DNA from: Mesoflavibacter zeaxanthinifaciens DSM 18436 | GTDB lineage: Bacteria > Bacteroidota > Bacteroidia > Flavobacteriales > Flavobacteriaceae | DNA: 64,000 nucleotides | NCBI RefSeq assembly: GCF_000422365.1 | Contig: NZ_AULQ01000001.1 | Location: 186,001 to 250,000, forward strand | Reading direction: 5' to 3' | Shown: in pieces, positions 26,979 to 36,380 of the stretch | Position numbering within the stretch: position 1 is the first letter of the stretch | Layout of the letters: each line of letters opens with the position of its first letter | Position numbers and translations under genes: made by a program | The notes under the pieces: generated by a model | The model's input: the letters and a program-made list of their open reading frames with translations, nothing else | Told to the model about the DNA's origin: nothing | Databases searched by the model: none

Positions 26979-29561
26979 ATGAAAAAAATTACTTTATTGC
27001 TTTTTGCGTTTTTAGCTTCCTTTACTTGGCAAGCAAATGCGCAAGTCACGACATCAGAAAATTTTGAGACTAATGGTACTGATTCTACACCAACAGTTTT
27101 AACAATCAACTCTGGTGATATTACTGTAAATAATGGTAATCCAATAGATGCTATATCTTTGGGAACTTTTACAAGTCACTACAATTCAGCAACAGGAGGT
27201 ACTGGTTGGTGTGGCGATTGGTACGCGTTTGATTTGGCTGTAACCGGAGGAGTAGCAGATGGTACTTCAATAGTAGGTGGTTGTGATGCTGATTTTAACG
27301 GTTTAGATGTTACAGGTTTTACTACAATAACAATAACAAGTAATGATATTGACGATGTTAGTGATACTGTTTATTTTGATATAGACTTAGATGTTACTTA
27401 CACAACTGTAACACCACCAAATTGTGATTCTTTATTAGATCAAACAGTAGATGTACCGTTATCAGGTGATATTTCTTGGTCGATAGCTACTGGAGGTGCT
27501 ACTGGTTATATGTTAGTGGTTGGTACAGGTTCAGGTCTTGATGATGTAGTTAATACAGATGTAGGTAATGTAACTTCTTACAGCTTAGGTACATTAACAG
27601 CAGGTACAACCTATTATGTTACAATAACACCATATAATGGTAACGGACCTGCTACAGGATGTTCTGAACAAACATTTGTAACTTTTAATCCTGTTCAAGG
27701 AGACACTTTTAATGATCCTTTACCTATTACACCTTCTGCAGAAGGAAGTACTTGTGATACTTCTGCATATACTTTTTCGTATGATTTTTCTACAGGTGTT
27801 TCTGATAGTGGTACAAGTAGTACTTGTGGATCTACTTCAACTTTTGATATGTTCTTTTCATGGACAGCTACTAGTGATGCTTTAATTTGGAATGATGGTG
27901 GTTCTAATCCAGGTGTGGCTGTATACGATACTTCTGGAAATCAAATTGATTGTCTAGGGACTTATGCTGCAACAAATGCTCAACTAAGTGGATGGAGTAT
28001 AGGTGATGATTTAATAATCCAGGTATATGATTTTGGAACGACAGGTGCAAACCCAGTATCTTTTTGTTTAGCAGAGTTTACTTTACCAGATCCTCCTGCA
28101 AATGATGAATGTGGAGATGCAATAGCGCTGACAGTTAATGAAGATTTATCTTGTGGAGAAATAACTAGTGCTACTGTTTTAGGAGCTACTGATTCTGGGT
28201 TAACTAACAGTACTTGTTCAGGGACAGAAAATGATGATGTATGGTTTACATTTGTTGCGACAGCTGAATCTCATCAAGTTTCTATTTCTAATGTTGTGGG
28301 ATCATATAGTGATATGTACCATGTTGTATATGATGGAAGTGCAGGATGCGGAAGTTTAGGAGCTGCTCTAACTTGCTCAGATTCTAATACAAGTACAACT
28401 AGCGGTCTTACACCAGGTAATACTTACTATGTACAAGTTTACACATATGCTAGTAATTCTTATGATACAACTTTTGATATTTGTATAGGTACACCACCAC
28501 CACCACCAGCAAATGATGACTGTTCAGGAGCTATTGTAATTACAGAATCAGCAGATGACTCATGTTCTAATGCAGTTTCAGGTACCACATCTTCAGCAAC
28601 AAATACAGCTGACTATTCTTCTTGCTCTACATTTTATAATGATGTATGGTATGAGTTTACTCCTGCAACTACAGGTATTTATTATATAGAAAGAACTTTA
28701 ACTTCTGGTACTTCATCAACTTACATCTCTTTATGGAGTGGTACATGTGGTGCTTTAACCCAAGTTAATTCAGGTTGTTATTCAACAGCTCTTTCAGAAA
28801 GTTTAACAGCTGGTACTACTTACTTAATTTCTGTATCTACTTATTATACAGGAGAAGTTGATTTTGATTTATGTGTGTATCCAGCACCAGCACCACCAGC
28901 AAATGATGAATGCCCAGATGCGGTTGAATTAACAGTTGAAGGAGAAATAGCAGATTTACCTTCTGCAACTCAAATTCCGGGTACTATTTTGGGAGCAACC
29001 GATTCAGGTATTACAGCACCTGCTGGTACAGCTAATGATGATGTGTGGTACAGTTTTGTTGCTACAGCATCACAGATAAATATAGATGTAACTGATGATT
29101 TTGATGGTGTTATTCAATTATTCTCAGGTGCTTGTGGATCTTTAACTTCTATTGAACACGATGATTATGATTCAACTTACGCAAATCCTAGAATAAGTCG
29201 TTCAGATTTTGTAGAAGGAGAAACTTATTATGTAAGAGTTTATAATTACTCAGCAAATCTTACTTCAACTCCTGATTTTACTATAGCTTTATGGACACCT
29301 GCAGCTTTATCAACTCAAGATTTTGATAAAGAAGCAGTATTTACTTACTATCCTAACCCAGTAAACAATAACTTAACATTATCTGCTCAAAAAGAGATTA
29401 ATAATGTGTCTGTTTACAATATGGTTGGTCAAGAGGTATTTAGAAATGTACCAAATGCTATGACAGAAGTTGTAGATATGTCTAGCTTACAAGCTGGTGC
29501 TTACTTTGTTAAAGTAACTATCGGTAATGCAACCAAGACAGTAAAAGTTATTAAAAACTAA
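26979..29561 (+). CDS. Large secreted multi-repeat protein with T9SS C-terminal sorting domain
   Basis: 860 residues. Signal peptide KKITLLLFAFLASFTWQANA, then Gln at the mature start. Residues 150-238 look like a fibronectin-type III domain (TYYVTITPYNGNG). Four related repeats follow near 240-371, 372-508, 509-637 and 638-775. Repeats 2-4 open with PPANDEC/PPANDDC, and repeats 2-4 share NDVWY/NDDVWF and a Thr/Tyr-rich strand YYVxVYxY. Residues 788-860 are a type A T9SS sorting domain (YYPNPVNN, VYNMVGQEVFR, LQAGAYFVKVTI). It is probably delivered to the cell surface or medium. Repeats with paired Cys suggest disulphide-stabilised beta-sandwich or adhesion modules; the ligand is unknown. Confidence 0.85.
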   Translation: MKKITLLLFAFLASFTWQANAQVTTSENFETNGTDSTPTVLTINSGDITVNNGNPIDAISLGTFTSHYNSATGGTGWCGDWYAFDLAVTGGVADGTSIVGGCDADFNGLDVTGFTTITITSNDIDDVSDTVYFDIDLDVTYTTVTPPNCDSLLDQTVDVPLSGDISWSIATGGATGYMLVVGTGSGLDDVVNTDVGNVTSYSLGTLTAGTTYYVTITPYNGNGPATGCSEQTFVTFNPVQGDTFNDPLPITPSAEGSTCDTSAYTFSYDFSTGVSDSGTSSTCGSTSTFDMFFSWTATSDALIWNDGGSNPGVAVYDTSGNQIDCLGTYAATNAQLSGWSIGDDLIIQVYDFGTTGANPVSFCLAEFTLPDPPANDECGDAIALTVNEDLSCGEITSATVLGATDSGLTNSTCSGTENDDVWFTFVATAESHQVSISNVVGSYSDMYHVVYDGSAGCGSLGAALTCSDSNTSTTSGLTPGNTYYVQVYTYASNSYDTTFDICIGTPPPPPANDDCSGAIVITESADDSCSNAVSGTTSSATNTADYSSCSTFYNDVWYEFTPATTGIYYIERTLTSGTSSTYISLWSGTCGALTQVNSGCYSTALSESLTAGTTYLISVSTYYTGEVDFDLCVYPAPAPPANDECPDAVELTVEGEIADLPSATQIPGTILGATDSGITAPAGTANDDVWYSFVATASQINIDVTDDFDGVIQLFSGACGSLTSIEHDDYDSTYANPRISRSDFVEGETYYVRVYNYSANLTSTPDFTIALWTPAALSTQDFDKEAVFTYYPNPVNNNLTLSAQKEINNVSVYNMVGQEVFRNVPNAMTEVVDMSSLQAGAYFVKVTIGNATKTVKVIKN

Positions 29562-29583
29562 CTTTTAATATATATAATAAAAG

Positions 29584-29609
29584 AGCCACCTATTTAGGTG
29601 GCTTTTTTT
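29584..29609 (+). terminator. Terminator after the T9SS cargo gene
   Basis: AGCCACC (29584-29590) pairs with GGTGGCT (29597-29603) across a 6-base loop, then a T-run. Confidence 0.9.
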
Positions 29610-29633
29610 ATGGGTTTAACTTACTTTTGTTTT

Positions 29634-30638
29634 ATGAAGTTAGATTTTTCATTTATAATTCCAGTTTATAATCGCCCAAATGAAATAGAAGAACTGCTAC
29701 AAAGTTTTTCTAAATTAAAAGGAGATATCCCTTTTGAGGTTGTTATTATTGAAGATGGTTCTACTTTAACCTCTAAAGAGGTGATTAGTAAGTATCAGTC
29801 AGTTTTGGATATTTCATATTTTTTTAAACCAAATTCTGGTCCTGGAGATTCAAGAAATTACGGGATGAAAAAAGCAAAAGGTAATTACTTTATTATATTA
29901 GATAGCGATTGCCTTTTACCATCAAATTACTTAATTGAAGTAAAAAATAGTTTAGTAAAAGATTATGTAGATTGTTTTGGTGGTCCAGATGCTGCACATA
30001 AAAGTTTTACATCACTTCAAAAAGCAATAGATTTTAGTATGACTTCTGTAATTACTACAGGAGGAATTAGAGGAAATAAAAAATCTATAGACAAATTTCA
30101 GCCAAGAAGTTTTAATATGGGATTATCTAAAAAAGGGTTTTTGGATACTAACGGTTTTGGAAATATCCATCCTGGTGAAGATCCTGATTTATCCATTAGA
30201 TTATGGAACTTGGGTTATAAAACCAAACTTATACCAGGAGCATTTGTCTATCATAAACGTCGTATATCTTGGTCTAAATTTTATAAACAAGTATATAAGT
30301 TTGGGTCGGTAAGACCAATCTTAAATTTATGGCATCCTTCAACAAAAAAAATTACCTATTGGTTTCCAAGTGTGTTTATTCTAGGTTTATTATTTTCAAT
30401 AGTGTTAGCTATATCAAACGTTTATTTACCAATATTAGCTTATGTTTTATATTTTAGTGTTGCTTTTATTTTAGCTATTTTAAAGACAAAAAATTTAATG
30501 GTTGCTATTAAAAGTGTATTAGCAATTATAATTCAGTTTTTTGGTTATGGATATGGTTTTTTAAAGTCAACTATAATATTATCTTTAAGTAGTAAAAAGC
30601 CAGAAAATCTATTTCCTAGTTTATTTTTTAAACCATAA
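29634..30638 (+). CDS. Glycosyltransferase family 2, membrane-attached
   Basis: 334 residues from ATG at 29634; a GTG at 29598 is in frame but lies inside the preceding terminator stem and is rejected. GT-A fold: SFIIPVYNRPNEIEELL, VVIIEDGST, the DxD-like metal motif in FIILDSDCLLPS, and the acceptor motif HPGEDPDLSIRLWNLGY. Two or three C-terminal helices (about 238-310) hold it in the inner membrane. It presumably adds a sugar to a lipid-linked or cell-surface glycan; the substrate is unknown. It ends directly at the start of the YbbR gene. Confidence 0.87.
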   Translation: MKLDFSFIIPVYNRPNEIEELLQSFSKLKGDIPFEVVIIEDGSTLTSKEVISKYQSVLDISYFFKPNSGPGDSRNYGMKKAKGNYFIILDSDCLLPSNYLIEVKNSLVKDYVDCFGGPDAAHKSFTSLQKAIDFSMTSVITTGGIRGNKKSIDKFQPRSFNMGLSKKGFLDTNGFGNIHPGEDPDLSIRLWNLGYKTKLIPGAFVYHKRRISWSKFYKQVYKFGSVRPILNLWHPSTKKITYWFPSVFILGLLFSIVLAISNVYLPILAYVLYFSVAFILAILKTKNLMVAIKSVLAIIIQFFGYGYGFLKSTIILSLSSKKPENLFPSLFFKP

Positions 30639-31601
30639 ATGAGTCCAATTAAAAATAAAATATCACAATTATTTAAAAGTAAAAAACTTAATGTTTTTGT
30701 GCTTTTTTTTATTATTTCTTTGACCATTTTAATATTATCTAAATTATCACAAAATTATCAAGGTACTTTAGTTTTTAAAGTAAAGCCTACAAATGCTAAA
30801 GAAACTCAGGTTATTTTAAACGACACATCTAATCAATTAAAAATTACTTTAGACACTTATGGTTTTAAATGGTTAAGGTATGCAATTAATAAACCAACAG
30901 TTGAAGTCGATTTAGAATCTGATGTAATTTTAAAAGATTCAACTTTAATTTGGACAGAAAAAAAAGGATTTTCAAATATTAGCAAGCAATTTGGTAAAAA
31001 TGTCAAGGTTGTAAACGTAAATCCAGATAGTCTAATATTTAGATACGATGTTAACCAAATAAAAAAGATTCCTGTAAAAACAGATTTTAATATAACTTAT
31101 GCACAAGGTTTTAATACTTTAGATAACGTTAAAGTTAACCCAGATTCTATTAAAATAATTGGTCCAGCTAGTTTATTAAAAGATATAAATTATGTAAAAA
31201 CTAAACATAAAGATTTTAAAGATTTAAAATCAAATGTCAATACACTAGTAGATTTGGTTGTAGATAGTATTAGTAATGATGTTAAAATAGAAGCTAATAA
31301 AGTTCAATTTAAAATAGAAGTTTCAAAGTTTACCGAAGGTATTGTAACACTACCTATAACAATTGTTAATGTGCCAGATCATATAAAAATCAATTACTTT
31401 CCTAAACAATTAACAGTTAAATATGCTACAACAATCGATAATTTTAATTCAATTTCTGAAGAAGATTTTAAAATAGAATGTGATTACAAAAACTCAAAAA
31501 ATAAATCATATTTAATACCCAAAATTGTTACTAAACCAAATAACATAAAAAATGTTAGGCTACAAGAGCAACAAATAGAATTTATCATAACCCAACAATG
31601 A
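30639..31601 (+). CDS. YbbR-like (CdaR-type) domain protein, membrane-anchored
   Basis: 320 residues. One N-terminal membrane helix (about 18-36) and then repeated YbbR-type domains on the outer side: PTVEVDLESDVIL, KKIPVKTDFNITYAQGF, VKVNPDSIKIIGPASLL and EGIVTLPITIVNVPDH. In Firmicutes, CdaR regulates the cyclic-di-AMP synthase CdaA, but no CdaA gene is in this window, so that role cannot be assumed. It starts with no gap after the glycosyltransferase and overlaps coaE by 4 bases. Confidence 0.82.
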   Translation: MSPIKNKISQLFKSKKLNVFVLFFIISLTILILSKLSQNYQGTLVFKVKPTNAKETQVILNDTSNQLKITLDTYGFKWLRYAINKPTVEVDLESDVILKDSTLIWTEKKGFSNISKQFGKNVKVVNVNPDSLIFRYDVNQIKKIPVKTDFNITYAQGFNTLDNVKVNPDSIKIIGPASLLKDINYVKTKHKDFKDLKSNVNTLVDLVVDSISNDVKIEANKVQFKIEVSKFTEGIVTLPITIVNVPDHIKINYFPKQLTVKYATTIDNFNSISEEDFKIECDYKNSKNKSYLIPKIVTKPNNIKNVRLQEQQIEFIITQQ

Positions 31602-32194
31602 AAACTTTAGTAGGATTAACTGGCGGAATAGGAAGTGGTAAAACCACAATAGCTAACTTTTTTAAAGAGTTAGGTGTGCCAATCTATATTGCAGATACAG
31701 AAGCAAAAGCGCTTATGAATCGGTCTAAAGTAATTAAAAGAAAATTAATAGCTCTGTTTGGTGATAATGCTTATCAAAACGAAAAATTAAATCGTGATTT
31801 TTTATCAAAACAAATCTTTAACAATAAAGATTTATTACAAAAAATGAATGCTATTGTCCATCCAAAAGTAGCTAGTCACTTTAAAAGATGGGTAAAAAAA
31901 CAAGAAGCGCCTTATGTAATTAGTGAAGCAGCAATCCTTTTTGAAAACGGTAGCTATAAAAAATATGACTACATAATAACGGTTACAGCACCAGAAGAAG
32001 TTAGACTAAAAAGAGTCATGTCTAGAGATAGTGCATCAAAAGAAAAAGTAAAATCTGTGATGAATAACCAATGGAAAGATGAAGAAAAAATTAAGCTTTC
32101 AGATTATGTAATTCAAAATATAAATCTAGAAGAAGCTAAAGCCCAAGTACTACAAATACATGAAAATCTGTTACAAAAACTACAAAAAGACTAA
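31598..32194 (+). CDS. coaE: Dephospho-CoA kinase
   Basis: 198 residues. The P-loop LTGGIGSGKTTIANFF is at the start, then YIADTEAKAL, VHPKVASHFKRW and VISEAAILFENG, all CoaE motifs. It phosphorylates dephospho-CoA to coenzyme A. The start overlaps the YbbR gene by 4 bases (ATGA). The gene ends a three-gene group with the glycosyltransferase and YbbR. Confidence 0.95.
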   Translation: MKTLVGLTGGIGSGKTTIANFFKELGVPIYIADTEAKALMNRSKVIKRKLIALFGDNAYQNEKLNRDFLSKQIFNNKDLLQKMNAIVHPKVASHFKRWVKKQEAPYVISEAAILFENGSYKKYDYIITVTAPEEVRLKRVMSRDSASKEKVKSVMNNQWKDEEKIKLSDYVIQNINLEEAKAQVLQIHENLLQKLQKD

Positions 32195-32264
32195 ATTTTA
32201 ACATTTTTGTTAATGTAAGGTTAAAAGCAAGGAAGGGTAAATGTTAAAATCTTAATTTTGGGTG

Positions 32265-33830
32265 ATGAACAAAAGAGTTTTTCTTGCTTTAGTTGTCTTA
32301 ATGAGCCTGTCCTTGATAGGGATAATATTAGTGCAGGCTTACTATATCAACAATTCTCTTAGAAACACAGAAGAGCAATTTAATTTTAATGTAAAAAAAG
32401 CATTAAGTTATGTTTCTAAAACAATAGAAGATCAAGAGTATAATAAACATCTTTTTTGGGTTACAAAATCTATACAAGAAAGCGGAACAAAAGCAGATAC
32501 AACTGCAATTTTAAACTTTTATGTAGAGCAAAAAAATAGAGATAATAACGAAACCCTAATTTACAGAAACGGTATTTTAGAAGAAAATTTTAAACTATCG
32601 TCTGCGCTCTTTGACATAGGTTTAGATAGTATAAACGTAAAAAGAATACTAAGCGAAAAAGAAACTAAAGTAGTAGATAATAATTTAGTTGAAGGAGGTA
32701 CAAGCCTAACAGCACTTTTATCAGAAATTAGTACAAAAGAATATGCAGAAGTCTTCTCTAAAAACTCTTACGAAGAGTTTGCATATAGAAGACCAATACA
32801 CAAGCGTGTTACAGTAGACGAAATTAATAGACTTCTTAGTTTAAAACTATTAGAAGACGATATAGATATAGATTACGAATTTGCCATTTACAGTAACGAA
32901 TTAGCAACAAAAGTAAAAACAGAAGATTTTGAAAAAAATGAAGGCGCTACCTTTAGTGTACCAATTTTTTTAAACAAAAATGATAAAAACAATTATAGAC
33001 TACTAGTTAATTTCCCTGATCGTAAAGAGTTTATTCTTTCTTCAATTATGACTATGCTAATATTATCAATAGTATTTACATCGGTAATTATCTTAGCATA
33101 CTCAAGTGCACTTTATCAATTAATTAAACAACGTCAAATCTCACAAATAAAGACAGACTTTATTAATAACATGACGCACGAATTTAAAACGCCAATAGCA
33201 ACAATTAATTTGGCATTAGATTCTATAAAAAACCCTAAAATATTAGAAGATAAAGATAAAGTGTTACGTTATTTAGGAATGATACGTGAAGAAAACAAAC
33301 GTATGCACGCACAAGTAGAAAACGTTTTAAGAATATCTAAACTTGAAAAAAATGAACTAAACATAAGTAAAGAACGAGTAGATCTGCATGAATTAGTCGA
33401 AGAAGCAATAATGCACGTAGAGCTAATAATTGAAGATAGAGGCGGAGAGATAACCGTTAATCTAAATGCAGACAAAACCTCTGTTTTAGCAAACGACTCT
33501 CACTTTACAAATGTATTAGTAAATATTCTGGATAATGCCATTAAGTATTCTCCAGAAGCACCAAAAATAATAGTAACAACAGAAGTTGTAGGTAATAATA
33601 TTTTAGTGCACGTAAAAGACCATGGAAGTGGTATGAGCAAATCAGCACAAAAACGTGTGTTCGAAAAATTTTATAGAGAGCATACAGGAGATATACATAA
33701 TGTAAAAGGTCATGGGTTAGGATTAGCCTATGTAAAAAGAATAATAGAAGACCATCAAGGTCACATATCGGTAGAAAGTGAAAAAGACAAAGGAAGTACG
33801 TTTACAATCAAACTTCCGTTAATATCATAA
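32265..33830 (+). CDS. Sensor histidine kinase (OmpR-class partner)
   Basis: 521 residues from ATG at 32265; the GTG three bases before would only add one Met. TM1 at about 5-27, a 230-residue sensor region outside the membrane, TM2 at about 258-283, then HisKA with the phosphoacceptor His305 in NNMTHEFKTPIATI, the N-box NVLVNILDNAIKYS, G1 VKDHGSGMS and G2 GHGLGLAYVKRI. No HAMP is evident between TM2 and HisKA. The sensor region is not a family I recognise. It is 5 bases from the response regulator. Architecture recalls Bacteroides RprX. Confidence 0.92.
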   Translation: MNKRVFLALVVLMSLSLIGIILVQAYYINNSLRNTEEQFNFNVKKALSYVSKTIEDQEYNKHLFWVTKSIQESGTKADTTAILNFYVEQKNRDNNETLIYRNGILEENFKLSSALFDIGLDSINVKRILSEKETKVVDNNLVEGGTSLTALLSEISTKEYAEVFSKNSYEEFAYRRPIHKRVTVDEINRLLSLKLLEDDIDIDYEFAIYSNELATKVKTEDFEKNEGATFSVPIFLNKNDKNNYRLLVNFPDRKEFILSSIMTMLILSIVFTSVIILAYSSALYQLIKQRQISQIKTDFINNMTHEFKTPIATINLALDSIKNPKILEDKDKVLRYLGMIREENKRMHAQVENVLRISKLEKNELNISKERVDLHELVEEAIMHVELIIEDRGGEITVNLNADKTSVLANDSHFTNVLVNILDNAIKYSPEAPKIIVTTEVVGNNILVHVKDHGSGMSKSAQKRVFEKFYREHTGDIHNVKGHGLGLAYVKRIIEDHQGHISVESEKDKGSTFTIKLPLIS

Positions 33831-33835
33831 AAACT

Positions 33836-34543
33836 ATGGAAGAAGTACAAAAAAGAATACTATTAGTAGAAGACGATCCAAATTTTGGAACTGTCCTTAA
33901 AGATTATTTAACTATGAATGATTACGAAGTAACACATGCCAAAAACGGTATGGAAGGCTTCGAAAAATTTAAAAGAGGTGATTTTGATTTATGTATCTTA
34001 GACGTCATGATGCCTTATAAGGATGGTTTTACTTTAGCTAAAGAAATTAGAGAAAAAAACGAAGATATTCCTATTGTTTTCCTTACAGCAAAGGCTATGA
34101 AAGAAGACGTGCTTAAAGGATATAAAGTAGGAGCAGACGATTACTTAAATAAACCTTTTGATAGCGAAGTACTTTTAATGAAAATTAAAGCTATCATGCA
34201 ACGTAAAGCAACAGACTCTTTAGCAGATAGTAAACAATTTGAATTTACTATTGGAGATTTTCATTTAAACTCTAAATTAAGATTTCTTACGTTTAAAGAA
34301 GACGAGCCAATTAAGCTATCGCCAAAAGAAAACGAATTACTACGTTTATTAGCATTACATGAGAATGATTTAATGCCTCGTGAACTTGCTTTAACAAAAA
34401 TTTGGAGAGATGATAACTATTTTACATCTAGAAGTATGGATGTTTACATAGCTAAACTTAGAAAGTATTTAAAAGTAGATCCTAATGTTGAAATTTTAAA
34501 TATTCACGGAGAAGGATTTAGATTAGTAGTTAATAAAGACTAG
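33836..34543 (+). CDS. OmpR/PhoB-family response regulator
   Basis: 235 residues. Receiver domain with acidic pair Asp13-Asp14 (LLVEDDPNF), phosphoacceptor Asp56 in CILDVMMP, switch Thr in FLTAKA and Lys106 in YLNKPF. The winged-helix effector domain is at about 135-232 (IKLSPKENELLRLL, RSMDVYIAKLRKYL, ILNIHGEGFRLV). It binds DNA after phosphorylation by the upstream kinase. The pair resembles RprX/RprY of Bacteroides. The target genes cannot be seen here. Confidence 0.95.
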   Translation: MEEVQKRILLVEDDPNFGTVLKDYLTMNDYEVTHAKNGMEGFEKFKRGDFDLCILDVMMPYKDGFTLAKEIREKNEDIPIVFLTAKAMKEDVLKGYKVGADDYLNKPFDSEVLLMKIKAIMQRKATDSLADSKQFEFTIGDFHLNSKLRFLTFKEDEPIKLSPKENELLRLLALHENDLMPRELALTKIWRDDNYFTSRSMDVYIAKLRKYLKVDPNVEILNIHGEGFRLVVNKD

Positions 34544-34562
34544 TTTTAGTTTAATTTACAAT

Positions 34563-34600
34563 AAAAAAGGTTAGCTAATGATTAGCTGACCTTTTTTTTT
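34563..34600. terminator. Terminator between the response regulator and miaA
   Basis: GGTTAGCTAA (34569-34578) pairs with TTAGCTGACC (34582-34591) with one mismatch, flanked by A-run and T-run; it can serve both convergent genes. Confidence 0.88.
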
Positions 34601-34601
34601 A

Positions 34602-35510
34602 CTACATAGTATTTTTTATGGACGTTATAATTTTTTCTAAAGGAGCTAAATAGTCAAACCAAAGTGTGTCGTTGTTTCTTTTAAACCAGGTTAATTGTCG
34701 TTTAGCAAATCTTCGGCTATTTTTTTTAATTTCAGTAATAGCAAAGTCTAATGACCAAGTATTGTCTAAAGCGTTAAAGATTTCTTTATAACCAACCGTA
34801 TTTAATGCGTTTAAATGTTTATGTTCAATTAAAGATTTAACTTCATCAATTAAACCATTTTCAACCATAATATCAACACGTTTGTTAATACGATTGTAAA
34901 TAACCTCTCTATCTGCTGTTAGACCAATTGTAATTGTTTTAAATGGTCTTTTATTTTTTTCTTTATTTAAAAACGAAGAATATGGTTTGTTTGTTCCTAT
35001 ACAAATTTCTAAAGCACGAATAACACGATGTGGATTATCAATAGCAATTGTATTATAAGCAACTATATCTAAATTTTTAAGCTGAAGCTGAAGCGCTTCC
35101 AAACCTTCCTTTTCAAGTGTATAATTAAGTTGTTCTCTAATTTTTGGATCTACATCAGGAAAATAATCTAATCCTTTTGTCACAGCATCTACATACAAAC
35201 CTGAGCCGCCAACCATAATTACTATATCATGCTTTTGATGTAGCTCTTCAATTTTTTTTAGCGCTTCTTTTTCAAAAGCACCAACATTATAATCTTCTGT
35301 AATGGATTTATGATGAATAAAATGATGTGGAGCAGCAGCTAATTCTTCTTCTGTTGGAGCAGCAGTACCAATACTCATTTCTTTAAAAAACTGTCTAGAA
35401 TCTGCCGAAATTATTTCAGTGTTAAAATAATTTGCCAATTTTATGCTAAGCGCTGTTTTGCCAATTGCTGTAGGACCAACAACAGAAATTAAAAATTTTT
35501 TATTGTTCAA
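34602..35510 (-). CDS. miaA: tRNA dimethylallyltransferase
   Basis: 302 residues. P-loop VVGPTAIGKTALSIKLA, EIISADSRQF, and MVGGSGLYVDAVTKGLD; C-terminal NTVGYKEIFNAL and FAKRQLTWFKR. It prenylates A37 of tRNAs that read UNN codons. It ends in the shared terminator and starts 2 bases past the end of the ion-channel gene upstream, suggesting cotranscription. Confidence 0.96.
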   Translation of the reverse strand: MNNKKFLISVVGPTAIGKTALSIKLANYFNTEIISADSRQFFKEMSIGTAAPTEEELAAAPHHFIHHKSITEDYNVGAFEKEALKKIEELHQKHDIVIMVGGSGLYVDAVTKGLDYFPDVDPKIREQLNYTLEKEGLEALQLQLKNLDIVAYNTIAIDNPHRVIRALEICIGTNKPYSSFLNKEKNKRPFKTITIGLTADREVIYNRINKRVDIMVENGLIDEVKSLIEHKHLNALNTVGYKEIFNALDNTWSLDFAITEIKKNSRRFAKRQLTWFKRNNDTLWFDYLAPLEKIITSIKNTM

Positions 35511-35512
35511 AA

Positions 35513-36376
35513 TTAATGAAGGTTATTACCGCAGGTTTTACAAAAATTAGCATCGTTATCATGGTCTGTTTCAAGACAATTACTACAAGTTTGTGTGTTT
35601 GTTCTTATTTGTTTTACTGTTGGTTTTTTTACGGTTTGTGTGTTCTCTTTATAATTTTTAGAATATTCTACAGATACAATTCCTGTAGGAATAGCAATAA
35701 CACCATAACCAATAATCATTATTATTGAAGAAATTAATTGTCCTAATGCAGTAGCAGGAGCAATATCGCCATAACCTACAGTTGTAAGTGTAACTATTGC
35801 CCAGTACACGCTTCTTGGTATGCTTGTAAAGCCGCTATCTTGACCACTTTCTACTATATACATTACAGCGCCTAGAATAACACAAACTATAAGCACAAAA
35901 AATACAAATACAGCTATTTTTGCACGACTTGCTCTAAGCGCTTTAATTAGGTTATTAGACTCACCAACATATCGTGCTAGTTTTAAAATTCTAAATACAC
36001 GCATTAATCGTAATGCTCTAAAGGCTATTAACGAGTGTGACCCGAGTATAAAAAAGGATAAATATTTAGGAATTGTAGATAATAAATCTACGACTCCGTA
36101 AAAACTAAAAATGTATTTTTTAGGCTGACTTACTACTGTAATACGTGCAATATATTCTATAGTAAAAAGTATGGTTATGACCCATTCTGCAGCATTTAAA
36201 AAATCGATATATTTTGCAGCAAACTCTTCTACACTTTCAAGCATAACCAAAATTATACTTGTAATTATTAGAAGTAGTAAAATAATGTCAAACAATTTTC
36301 CGGCAGGTGTATCTGCTTCATAAATAATTTCATGAAGTTTCTCTTTCCAGTTATTTTGTTTGTTAATGTTTATCAT
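35513..36376 (-). CDS. Voltage-gated potassium channel-like protein with a C-terminal zinc ribbon
   Basis: 287 residues. Six helices: S1 about 30-48, S2 about 64-80, S3 about 92-112, S4 at about 116-138 with regularly spaced Arg (FRALRLMRVFRILKLARY), S5 about 153-175, pore loop, and S6 about 212-235. The selectivity filter TVGYGD is at 199-204, so K+ is the likely ion. After S6 the tail has two CxxC pairs (Cys264/267 and Cys279/282), a zinc-ribbon pattern. It is 4 bases downstream of the DUF3857 gene and upstream of miaA. Confidence 0.9.
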   Translation of the reverse strand: MININKQNNWKEKLHEIIYEADTPAGKLFDIILLLLIITSIILVMLESVEEFAAKYIDFLNAAEWVITILFTIEYIARITVVSQPKKYIFSFYGVVDLLSTIPKYLSFFILGSHSLIAFRALRLMRVFRILKLARYVGESNNLIKALRASRAKIAVFVFFVLIVCVILGAVMYIVESGQDSGFTSIPRSVYWAIVTLTTVGYGDIAPATALGQLISSIIMIIGYGVIAIPTGIVSVEYSKNYKENTQTVKKPTVKQIRTNTQTCSNCLETDHDNDANFCKTCGNNLH

Positions 36377-36380
36377 TTAA

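Noticed and set aside
29598-29633. GTG start for the glycosyltransferase
   Set aside because: It lies in the terminator stem of the T9SS cargo gene; ATG at 29634 starts the conserved GT2 N-terminus.
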